From assembly GCA_963809795.1 (NCBI GenBank), contig CAWELN010000025.1, forward strand, positions 72,492 through 136,491: a DNA stretch of 64,000 nt. The letters are read 5' to 3'. Position numbers and translations under genes: made by a program. Under the pieces are notes generated by a model. That model made no database searches, was not told where the DNA came from, and saw nothing but the letters and a program-made list of their open reading frames with translations. Positions 43,531 through 51,660 of this stretch are shown piece after piece. The stretch comes from DASUAS01 sp963809795 (GTDB lineage: Bacteria; Actinomycetota; Acidimicrobiia; IMCC26256; DASPTH01). How positions within the stretch are numbered: the stretch's first letter is position 1; the number at the start of each line of letters is the position of its first letter.

Positions 43531-44249
43531 GCCGGTCGGCGGTGATGGACCTCGACCGGGTGGGCAAGGTCTACCAGCTCGGCGAGATGGAGGTCGTGGC
43601 CGTGCACGACCTGTCGTTGACCATCGACGAAGGCGAGTTCGTGGCCATCACGGGCCCGTCGGGCTCGGGCAAGTCGACGCTGATGCACATCCTCGGCTGC
43701 CTCGACGTGCCGACGAGCGGCGTGTACCGGCTCGCGGGACACGACGTGTCGTCGTTCGACGAGAACCTCCTCGCCGACGTGCGCAACCTCTTCATCGGGT
43801 TCGTGTTCCAGCAGTTCAACCTGCTCGCCTACCTCGAGGCGTGGCGCAACGTCGAGCTGCCGCTCGTCTACGGCGGCGTGCCCCCCGCCGAACGTCACGA
43901 CCGCGCGCTCGACGCCCTCGCCCGGGTCGGTTTGGCCGATCGGGCGCACCATCGGCCGGGCGAGATGTCCGGCGGTCAGCAGCAGCGGGTCGCCATCGCG
44001 CGCGCGCTGGTGACCCAACCCGCGGTCATCCTCGCCGACGAGCCGACCGGGAACCTCGACTCGACCTCCACCGCCGACGTGCTGGAGCTGCTGGGCGCGC
44101 TCAACGAGGAGGGCAGCACCATCGTTCTCATCACGCACGAGCACGACATCGCCGCGCGCGCGGAGCGAAGGATCGAGATGCGTGACGGCGGCCTGGGCGC
44201 GCCGCTCGACGCGATGACGCGCGACGACACCGTCTGGATGCGCCCATGA
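43527..44249 (+). CDS. MacB-type ABC transporter ATP-binding protein
   Basis: 240 residues; the ATG at 43527 overlaps the adaptor stop. Walker A GPSGSGKSTLMHILGCLD, Q-loop FVFQQFNLL, signature MSGGQQQRVAIARAL and Walker B VILADEPTGNLDS, with the switch His in ITHEHD. LolD/MacB type. It drives a permease with a large outside domain, encoded next with a 4-base overlap. Confidence 0.95.
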   Translation: MSRSAVMDLDRVGKVYQLGEMEVVAVHDLSLTIDEGEFVAITGPSGSGKSTLMHILGCLDVPTSGVYRLAGHDVSSFDENLLADVRNLFIGFVFQQFNLLAYLEAWRNVELPLVYGGVPPAERHDRALDALARVGLADRAHHRPGEMSGGQQQRVAIARALVTQPAVILADEPTGNLDSTSTADVLELLGALNEEGSTIVLITHEHDIAARAERRIEMRDGGLGAPLDAMTRDDTVWMRP

Positions 44250-45478
44250 CCTGGCGCGACACGCTCCGCACCGCGACCGAAGCGGTCCGCACGCACCGGC
44301 TGCGCTCGGCGCTGACCACGCTCGGCATCCTCATCGGCATCACCGCCGTGGTCCTGACCGTCGGCATCGGGAACGGGGCGAAGGCCAAGGTGCAGGACCA
44401 GATCAACGAGCTCGGCACCAACATCCTCGTCGTCTCGCCCGGCAGCTCCACCTCGACCACCGGAACCCGAGGCGGCTTCGGCTCCGCGTCGACGCTGACG
44501 CAGCAGGACGCCGACGCCCTGGCGGCGCCCGCCACCGCTCCCGACGTGCAGTCGGTGGCGCCGACGTCGACCACCTCGGCGTCGCTCGTGGTCGGCTCGA
44601 CCAACTGGACCACCACCCTGACCGGGACCACGCCGAGCTGGTCGGCGGTGCGCTCACGAGGCGTCACCTCGGGCCGGTTCCTCTCCTCCGCCGACCTGAC
44701 GAACGCCTCGGCGGTGGTGGTCCTCGGCCCCGACACCGTGCAGGAGCTGTTCGGGGCGGCCAACCCGATCGGTCAGACGGTGGCGGACAACGGAGTGCGC
44801 CTCGAGGTGATCGGCGTGCTCACGCCGCTCAGCTCCTCCGAGCAGACGTCGAACAACGACGTCGCGATCGTGCCGCTGTCGACGTACACCCAGAAGCTCG
44901 TCGGCGGTGTGAACCGCAACGCGGTGAGCTCGATCTACGTGAAGGCGACGTCGTCCGGCGCGCTGTCGGCTGCGTACCAGGAGACGAACGCGCTGCTCCT
45001 GAACACGCACAAGGTGACCAACCCGGCCAACGCCGACTTCTCGATCGCGACCCAGCAGTCGATCCTCGCCGCATCGACATCGGTCGACGACACGCTCACC
45101 GTCATGCTGGCCGGCATCGCGGTGATCGCGCTGCTGGTCGGCGGCATCGGCGTGATGAACATCATGCTGGTGTCGGTGACCGAGCGCTACCGCGAGATCG
45201 GCGTGCGCAAGGCGATCGGCGCGCGACCGAGCCTCATCCGCCGGCAGTTCCTGCTGGAGGCATCGGTCCTCGGCCTCATCGGCGGCATGCTCGGCGTGGC
45301 GCTCGGTGTGCTCGGCGCGGTGCTGATCCCCGCGTTCAGCAGCTCGCGCGTGATCATCTCGATCCCCGCCGCGCTCGGGGCGATCGTGGTGGCGATCGGC
45401 ATCGGCGTCGTGTTCGGTGTGTATCCCGCGTCGCGCGCCGCTCGCCTCGCGCCGATCGACGCCCTGAGGAGCGAGTGA
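44246..45478 (+). CDS. MacB-type ABC transporter permease (FtsX-like)
   Basis: 410 residues. One N-terminal transmembrane helix (LTTLGILIGITAVVLTVGIGNG), a large extracytoplasmic MacB_PCD domain (about 45-265) and three C-terminal helices with the FtsX signature (IAVIALLVGGIGVMNIMLVSVTERYREIGVRKAIGA; ALGAIVVAIGIGVVFGVYPASRAARLAPIDALR). Mechanotransmission-type exporter of peptides, lipids or antibiotics. Overlaps its neighbours at both ends, so the operon is tightly coupled. Confidence 0.95.
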   Translation: MTWRDTLRTATEAVRTHRLRSALTTLGILIGITAVVLTVGIGNGAKAKVQDQINELGTNILVVSPGSSTSTTGTRGGFGSASTLTQQDADALAAPATAPDVQSVAPTSTTSASLVVGSTNWTTTLTGTTPSWSAVRSRGVTSGRFLSSADLTNASAVVVLGPDTVQELFGAANPIGQTVADNGVRLEVIGVLTPLSSSEQTSNNDVAIVPLSTYTQKLVGGVNRNAVSSIYVKATSSGALSAAYQETNALLLNTHKVTNPANADFSIATQQSILAASTSVDDTLTVMLAGIAVIALLVGGIGVMNIMLVSVTERYREIGVRKAIGARPSLIRRQFLLEASVLGLIGGMLGVALGVLGAVLIPAFSSSRVIISIPAALGAIVVAIGIGVVFGVYPASRAARLAPIDALRSE

Positions 45479-47400
45479 TGGTCGACGCGCCCCGCCCGTC
45501 GAGCGCCGACCGCCGTCTCGCCGCGCTGTTCCCCGACGAGTCGGCGCCCACGACCGCGGCACCCTGGTGGCGGCGTCGGAGGACGGCGATCGTGCTCGCG
45601 GTGGTCGTGGCGCTCGTGGTCACGAGCCTGGCCGCCGCGAACGCGTTCGGATCCTCGGGCGACCGCTACCGCACGGCGACGGTGGCGACCCGGAGCGTCG
45701 ACTCGGTGTGGCACGGGGTGGCCACGATCGAGCCGGTGGCGCAGGCGACCGTGGCCTTCCCGGTGAGCGGGACGGTGGCGTCGGTCAACGTCCAGGTCGG
45801 CCAACCGGTCGAGGCGAGCGGGACGCTGGCGTCGCTCGACACCCAGGCGCTGACGCAGGCCCTCCACACCAAGCAGGCCGCGCTGGCGCAGGCGCAGCTC
45901 ACGCTGTCGAAGGCGCTGGCCGGTGAGAGCGTCGGCGGGATCGGCGGCGGGTCGAGCGGGTCGAGCGGCTCGAGCGGCGTCGGGCGGCAGCGGGTCCGGC
46001 GGCGCCACGACGAGCCCGGCCAGCGCGTCGGCCACCGCGACGTCATCCCGGAGCGCGAGCGCGGGCGCGGGCGACCGCATCGTGCTCAGCGCCGCGATCA
46101 CCGATCCGCAGCTCGCGGCGGACCAGCAAGCGGTGCTCGCCGCGCAACAGCAGGTCGACGCCGCGCTCGCCGCCGCCGCCACCGCGTTGGCCAACGAGAC
46201 CTCGGTGTGCGCCGCGTTCACCGCGCCGGCGCCCGCCGGCACCACCGATCCCGGGACGACGGCGAGCCCCCCGCCGGACGTGAGCGCGTGCCAACAGGCG
46301 ATCACCGCGGTGGGCGACGCGCAGAACGCGGTGGACGCGGCGCAGAAGACCCTCGCCACCGCGTCGAGCACCCTCGACGCGCGGCTCGGACAGATCGCGG
46401 CCACGCCGCCGAGCGCACCGCCCACCACCACGCCGCCCACCACCGCACCGGCGCCCGCGACGCCGAGCAGCCGCGGCGGCGGAGCCGGCTCGCAGTCGGG
46501 CTCGGCCGGCTCGGGTTCGGGCGCGGGTTCCGGCTCGGGTTCGGGCTCGGGTTCCGGCTCGGGTTCAGGCTCGTCGCGGACGGGCGGCACCGGGAGCTCG
46601 ACGTCGCCATCGGCCGCGGATCTCGTCGCCTACCAGAGTGAGGTCGACGCCGCGTCGGCCGCGGTCGCGATGGCGCAGCAGTCGCTCGACCAGGCGACGA
46701 TCTCCAGCCCGCTCGCCGGCACCGTGGTCGCCGTCAACATGAAGATCGGCGACCAGGTGACCGCCGCCTCGTCGACCGAGAACATCGTCGTGCAGGGCGC
46801 GGGCGGCTACGAGGTCACCACGTCGGTGTCGGTCGACGAGATCCCGTCGATCTCGGTGGGCCAGGCCGCCAGCGTCGTCCCGGACGGGACGCACACCCCA
46901 CTGAGCGGCAAGGTCGTCGCCATCTCGGTGGCGCCCGCGTCGACTTCGACGACGAGCACCCTCTACCGCGTGACGATCGGGCTCACCAACCCGGACGCGA
47001 AGCTCCTCAACGGTGCCACCGGCACCGTCTCGATCGTCACCGACCGGGCGAACGCCGCGCTCGCGGTGCCCTCGTCTGCCGTCACGACGGCCGGCACGCG
47101 CCACTTCGTGAACCTCATGTCAGCCGGGTCCGTGACCCGCGTCCCGGTACAAGTCGGCGTGGTCGGCACGACGTGGACCGCGATCACGAGCGGCCTGCGC
47201 AAGGGACAGCAGGTGGTGCTCGCCGACGAGTCGGCGCCCCTCCCGAGCTCGGCGACCGCGTCGGCCGCCGCGACCGGCGGCACCGGCACCACGGGTGGCG
47301 GCGGACGCTTCGGCGGCTTCGGGGCGGCTTCGGTGGCGGCTTCGGCGGCGGCCTTGGCGGCGGGGGCGGCGGCACCGGACGAACGAACCGCACCGGATGA
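45478..47400 (+). CDS. Second HlyD/MacA-type adaptor protein, with two frameshifts
   Basis: The start at 45478 overlaps the permease stop. Frame 1 gives a membrane helix (TAIVLAVVVALVVTSLAAANAF), then a lipoyl half (VSGTVASVNVQVGQPVEASGTLASLDT). Frame is lost near 45975 in a Gly/Ser-repeat stretch; the next frame carries GDRIVLSAAITDPQLAADQQAVL (hairpin), a 30-residue (Gly-Ser)n run, the second lipoyl half (ISSPLAGTVVAVNMKIGDQV) and membrane-proximal domains (VPSSAVTTAGTRHFVNLM). Near 47325 frame slips again into the Gly-rich end (FGGGFGGGLGG) stopping at 47400. The hairpin is long, about 200 residues. Two adaptors for one MacB is unusual. Confidence 0.78.
46497..46574 (+). repeat. Low-complexity Gly-Ser coding repeat
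   Basis: Tandem hexamer-like units GGCTCG/GGTTCG, coding for alternating Gly-Ser, within the second adaptor. Such a tract is prone to slippage and assembly collapse, and its true length is uncertain. Confidence 0.8.
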
Positions 47401-47420
47401 ACCAGCGAAGGAGCGCACTG

Positions 47421-48322
47421 ATGGCCGTGTACCGAACTCTCACCCGGGGACGAGGTCTCGTCGCCGCGACGGCGGGCGTGCTCGTCGCCGTCGCGTTGGC
47501 GGCGTCGCCCGCGGTCGCCCAGACCGCAGGCACCGCCCCGCAGTTCGCGTCCGGCGCGGTGACGAGCGTCCACGGCGACGCCGTGCAGGTGACGAATCAG
47601 ACGCAGAACAGCGAGTCGACCGTCGTGCTGTCGCCGACGACGCAGGTCACCAAGCGCGTGACGGCGAGCACCTCGGCGATCACGGTCGGCGCGTGCGTGC
47701 GCGTCACCGGCACCGGCAGCGCCACCAAGGGCATCACCGCGCGGTCCGTCGCGCTCAGCGCGGCCACCTCGAGCGGATGCAACGCTGCGCCGGGCGGCGC
47801 GGCAGCCGGAGGGAGCGGGGGCGGAGGGTTCCGCTTCGGCAACGGGCAACGCCCCCGGAACTTCGGCAACGGCAACGGCAAGGCAACGGGTTCGGGAACC
47901 GGGGCGGCGCCCGGACCGCGAACTTCGCGCTCGCCTCCGGACCGGTGGTCTCGGTGAAGGGCGACAAGATCGTCGTCAAGTCGACGACCTTCCAGCGACC
48001 CTCCACGACGAGCACGACGAGCGGCAAGAAGAAGAGCACGTCGAAGGGCACGAGGACGGCCACGCCCACGATGAAGACGAGCAACGTGACGGTGACGCTT
48101 CCGAGCGCGGTCGCGATCACCGAGACCGTCGCGGGGACGACGGCCGACGTCGCGGTCGGCTCGTGCGTGACCGCGACCGGCACGAACAGCGCGGGGAGCG
48201 TCACCGCCAACCGGGTGGTGGTCTCGCAACCGGTGAGTGGCTCGTGCACCGCCGGCTTCGGCTTCGGCGGCGGCCCGCGTCCGGGTGCCGGTGGTGGCAA
48301 CGGCACGAACGGATCCGTGTAG
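47421..48322 (+). CDS. Secreted DUF5666-type beta-rich protein, with a frameshift
   Basis: The ATG at 47421 has an AAGGAG site 7 bases upstream and is preferred to 47397. Signal peptide VAATAGVLVAVALAASPAVAQ. Two similar DUF5666/OB-like units, about 40-115 (FASGAVTSVHGDAVQVTNQ ... VGACVRVTGTGSATKG) and, after a frameshift, about 175-290 (LASGPVVSVKGDKIVVKSTT ... VGSCVTATGTNSAGSV), joined by an Asn/Gly-rich linker. A C missing at about 47880 in the GGCAAC repeat explains the break. Last gene of the MacAB operon, so probably an outside partner of the exporter. Confidence 0.75.
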
Positions 48323-48434
48323 CTGCGCCGCGAGCCGAGGCACGCATCCGCGCGTCGAACCGGCACGGACCGCGGATCGTGATGAGACCTAGGATCGGTT
48401 GCGCGTGAGCGACGGTGTCGCGGAGGAGCGAGCG

Positions 48435-49616
48435 ATGGTGCAACTGGCCGAGGGCATCCGAATCGTCGATGCCGACGCTCACATGACCGAGCGTCACGAT
48501 CTCTTCACCGAGCGAGCTCCGAAGGGTTACGAGGACCGCGTGCCACACGTCGTGAAGATCGACGGGATGGACACGTGGGTCATCGACGGCCACACCTTCG
48601 GCAAGGCGGGCTCGGGTGGCACCATCGACCACGACGGCAAGAAGCACCCGTACATCGAGTCCCAGGGCGGGTCGTGGAGCATCGACGACGTGCACCGCGC
48701 GGCGTGGGACCCCGCCGAGCGATTGAAGGTGATGGACGCGTTCGGCATCGACTCCCAGGTCATCTACCCCAACGCGATCGGCATCGGCGGGCAGAACCTC
48801 GTCAACACGGTGAAGGATCCTTCCCTGGTGCTGCTCTGCGTGCAGCTGTACAACGACGCCCTGGCCGAGGTGCAGGAGGAGTCGAACCATCGCCTCCTCC
48901 CGATGCCGATCATGCCGGCGTGGAGCATCGACGACTGCGTGCGCGAGGCGCAGCGCTGCGCGGCGATGGGATACCGCGGTGTGAACATGACGTCGGATCC
49001 GCAGGATTCGGGGTCCCCCGACCTCGGGAGCCCGGCCTGGGATCCGTTCTGGGACGTGTGCGAGGACCTGCGGCTGCCCGTGCACTTCCACATCGGCGCC
49101 AGCCAGACGTCGCTGAGCTACTTCGGCACCACCTTCTGGCCGAGCCAGGACGACTACGTCAAGCCTGCGATCGGTGGCGCGTCGTTGTTCCAGAACAACT
49201 CCCGGCTCCTCCTCAACAGCGCGTACTCGGGGATGTTCGATCGTCACCCGAACCTGAAGATGGTGTCGGTGGAGAGCGGCATCGGCTGGATCCCCTTCAT
49301 GCTCGAGGCGATGGACTACGAGCTGGAGGAGAACGCCCCCGAGCACGCCAAGAAGCTCCAGAAGCTGCCGTCGGAGTACTTCCGCGACCACTGGTACGCG
49401 ACGGTCTGGTTCGAGAACGGCCGCGGCAACCTGCAACAGCTCATCGACAACGTCGGTGAGGACAACGTCATGTTCGAAACCGACTTCCCGCACCCCACCT
49501 GCCTCTACCCGAGCCCGCTCGCGGCCGTCGGGGAGAAGATCGGTGCGCTCCGACCCGAGACCCAGCGCAAGGTGATGGGAGACAACGCGGTCGACCTGTA
49601 CCGCATCGACGACTGA
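48435..49616 (+). CDS. Amidohydrolase-2 family metal-dependent hydrolase
   Basis: 393 residues from the ATG at 48435 behind GGAGGAG (GTG at 48405 is a weaker start). TIM-barrel amidohydrolase: metal motif DADAHMTE (here D-x-D-x-H form near residue 11), LPVHFHIGAS, FDRHPNLKMVSVESGIGW and the METDFPHPT active Asp. Related to decarboxylases/hydratases of the ACMSD superfamily that act on aromatic or terpenoid acids; the substrate is unknown. A second family member is encoded at 56984-58177 on the other strand. Confidence 0.87.
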   Translation: MVQLAEGIRIVDADAHMTERHDLFTERAPKGYEDRVPHVVKIDGMDTWVIDGHTFGKAGSGGTIDHDGKKHPYIESQGGSWSIDDVHRAAWDPAERLKVMDAFGIDSQVIYPNAIGIGGQNLVNTVKDPSLVLLCVQLYNDALAEVQEESNHRLLPMPIMPAWSIDDCVREAQRCAAMGYRGVNMTSDPQDSGSPDLGSPAWDPFWDVCEDLRLPVHFHIGASQTSLSYFGTTFWPSQDDYVKPAIGGASLFQNNSRLLLNSAYSGMFDRHPNLKMVSVESGIGWIPFMLEAMDYELEENAPEHAKKLQKLPSEYFRDHWYATVWFENGRGNLQQLIDNVGEDNVMFETDFPHPTCLYPSPLAAVGEKIGALRPETQRKVMGDNAVDLYRIDD

Positions 49617-49635
49617 GCCGAGCGCGCCAGACCGA

Positions 49636-50547
49636 TCAGGCGATCCGCGCCACCACGATCTGGCGCGATGCCGCGACGAAGGCGTCAGCGCGATGCGCGA
49701 CACCCCGGGGGTCATCGGCGTCGCCCAGCACGTCGAGCGCGTGCAGGTCATCGGCCGAGAGGCGGTCTTCCAACTGGTGTCGGGCGCGACTGATGCGCCG
49801 CACGACGACGTCACGCGCGGTCTCCGAGAGCGGCGGGTCGAAGCGCTCGCGCGCGACCCGTGTCCCGACCACGTCGAATCCGGCTGCGGCGAGCAGCGCC
49901 CCGAGCTCCGTCGAGGGCGCACTGCCGGCCAGGCCGGCGCGCATGGCCGCGAACCACTCGGACTCGGCCCGGTCGAGCCGGTCGGCAAGTCCCGGTTCAC
50001 CGACGTCGAGGTCGTCGGGCAGGACTCGCATCGGTTCGGCGATCTCGGCGACGGCAAGCAGCCCGGACGGTTCGAGCCGGCCGCGAAGCTCTCGGAGCGC
50101 GCCGGTCTCGTCGCCGATGTGGTGGAGCGACATCGACGCCCAGATCACGTCGGCGGGATCGAGATCGTCGAGGCCGTCGGGCAGTTCCGCGAGGTGGGTG
50201 CTGACCCGTCCGGCGAGGCCGTGCGCAGCGGCGCGTCGTGTCGCGCGCTCGAGCATGGCGGGCGATCCGTCGACTGCGATCACGTGCGCGTCGGGGAACC
50301 GCCGGGCCAGCTCGCACGTGCCGACACCGGGTCCGCTGCCGATGTCGAGCACGCGCCGGACGGGCGGCGCATCCGGTCCGCGCAGCTCGTCGATCCAGCG
50401 GGCGGTGTCGGTGACGAAGCTGAGCAGCAGCTCGCCTTCGAGCTCGGCGTCCACGGCCAGCGCTTCCCAGTCGGCTTCGTCGAGGTGGACGTGTCCGTGG
50501 CCGTGCGGTTGGTGTGCTCCCACGATCGTGATGGTAGGTAGGTCCAT
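49636..50547 (-). CDS. Class I SAM-dependent methyltransferase
   Basis: 303 residues from the ATG at 50545-50547. A His-rich start (HQPHGHGHVHLDEADW), then SAM motif I VLDIGSGPGVGTCELARRFP, motif II VIAVDGSPAMLERA and DVIWASMSLHHIGD. Resembles small-molecule or UbiE-like methyltransferases. Convergent with the amidohydrolase. Substrate unknown. Confidence 0.88.
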   Translation of the reverse strand: MDLPTITIVGAHQPHGHGHVHLDEADWEALAVDAELEGELLLSFVTDTARWIDELRGPDAPPVRRVLDIGSGPGVGTCELARRFPDAHVIAVDGSPAMLERATRRAAAHGLAGRVSTHLAELPDGLDDLDPADVIWASMSLHHIGDETGALRELRGRLEPSGLLAVAEIAEPMRVLPDDLDVGEPGLADRLDRAESEWFAAMRAGLAGSAPSTELGALLAAAGFDVVGTRVARERFDPPLSETARDVVVRRISRARHQLEDRLSADDLHALDVLGDADDPRGVAHRADAFVAASRQIVVARIA

Positions 50548-50574
50548 CCCGGACGCGACTGGTTCGTAGCGTCG

Positions 50575-50743
50575 CGGAGCCCGCGAGCATCTGGTCGAAG
50601 CGGGCCAGGCCGCCGAATTCGACACCATGACACCGCACTGGATCGCCGGGCACGGCGCGCCGGTCGAGATCCTGACCATCTTCGATCGCGACGGCGAGCA
50701 CGCGCATCTCCGGGCCGCGCCGCCTCACCGCCCGCGGAAGTAG
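50575..50743 (+). pseudogene. C-terminal remnant of a cupin-type protein
   Basis: An open stretch ending at 50743 reads EHLVEAGQAAEFDTMTPHWI and PVEILTIFDRDGEHAHLRA, which resembles the cupin half of XRE-cupin regulators. There is no N-terminal part and no start with a ribosome binding site, so it is best read as a leftover fragment. The 200 bases that follow, to 50943, show nothing I can name. Confidence 0.4.
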
Positions 50744-50943
50744 CGGAGACGGCGACCGCGCCGCGACGAGGGGTCTCTCCGTGCTCCTGGCCGGCCACAC
50801 GACCCTTCGGCATGGAGGGCAGCCGGTAGCAGGAAGGGGGGCTGCCCGGGCAGACAACGCCCGCGGTGGACCGCGAGGATCACTCAGAGCGGCGCGCATC
50901 GTTGGTGACCATGACTTGGTGACCAGGAGAGGGGAGCGAGACG

Positions 50944-51108
50944 ATGGCGAAGTACGAGATGGTGTACGGGGACGACGAACAAGTCGTCCGCGAGACGTTC
51001 GAAGACGTCCGATTGGAACGCGAGGACGGTTGGGTCGTGGTGTTTCGAGGGAAGGAAGCGATCCTTCGGGTGAGCGACGACCACGTGCACTCGCTGAAGC
51101 GCCTCTGA
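50944..51108 (+). CDS. Small acidic hypothetical protein
   Basis: 54 residues from the ATG at 50944 with GGAGAGGGAG upstream. Sequence runs MAKYEMVYGDDEQVVRETFE, then WVVVFRGKEAILRVSDDHVH and ends LKRL. Predicted small alpha/beta fold. No family recognised; similar short proteins are common in actinobacteria. It stops 3 bases before the STAS gene and is probably co-transcribed with it. Confidence 0.6.
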   Translation: MAKYEMVYGDDEQVVRETFEDVRLEREDGWVVVFRGKEAILRVSDDHVHSLKRL

Positions 51109-51111
51109 GCC

Positions 51112-51495
51112 GTGGAGTGCGCGCCGCGAGAGACCGCGTGCACGGTCGGGGACATTCCGGTGCTCGACGATGGGGTCACCCATCCCGTGGCGGCCACGCT
51201 CAGTGACTTCTCGATCTTCCGGCGTGTGGTGAACGGGTGCCTCATCCTGCGCGTCACGGGTGAGCTCGACCTGGCCACCGTCCCGTTGCTCGACCGGGCA
51301 CTGCACGCGACGTCCGAGCACGTCACGATCGACGCCCGTGACCTGACGTTCATCGACGCCCACGGGATCGGTGCCCTGATCGCCGCACACGCACGGACCG
51401 GTGTGTCGGTTCGACACGCCCGTCCCGGTTGCAGACGTGTGTTCGCGCTCTGTGCGCTCGGTCACCTGCTCGACGACAGACCGCCACGATCCTGA
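51112..51495 (+). CDS. STAS-domain (anti-sigma factor antagonist-like) protein lacking the phosphoserine
   Basis: 127 residues from a GTG at 51112. STAS fold about 35-120 (LILRVTGELDLATVPLLDRAL; VTIDARDLTFIDAHGIGALIAA). In SpoIIAA-type antagonists the motif is DSSG with a phosphorylated Ser; here it is DAHG, so control by phosphorylation is lost. No anti-sigma kinase nearby. It may bind a partner constitutively. Confidence 0.7.
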   Translation: MECAPRETACTVGDIPVLDDGVTHPVAATLSDFSIFRRVVNGCLILRVTGELDLATVPLLDRALHATSEHVTIDARDLTFIDAHGIGALIAAHARTGVSVRHARPGCRRVFALCALGHLLDDRPPRS

Positions 51496-51660
51496 ACGCG
51501 TTGCCGAAGCCACGCGAGCGAGCGGAACTTGTAGGACGTCTCGAACCCAACGTGTGCCGATCGGCTGAAGGCCTTGTTCTCCTTGTCGCCGCCCGCGTGA
51601 CGTCGTCGCCGCTGCCTGCTTGAATTGGGCCCCGCGGGTGGGCGCGGAGATGAGGGGCCA

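Noticed and set aside
47397..47420. The overlapping ATG at 47397 as the start of the DUF5666 gene
   Set aside because: The ATG at 47421 has an AAGGAG site at ideal spacing and places the signal peptide at the N-terminus.
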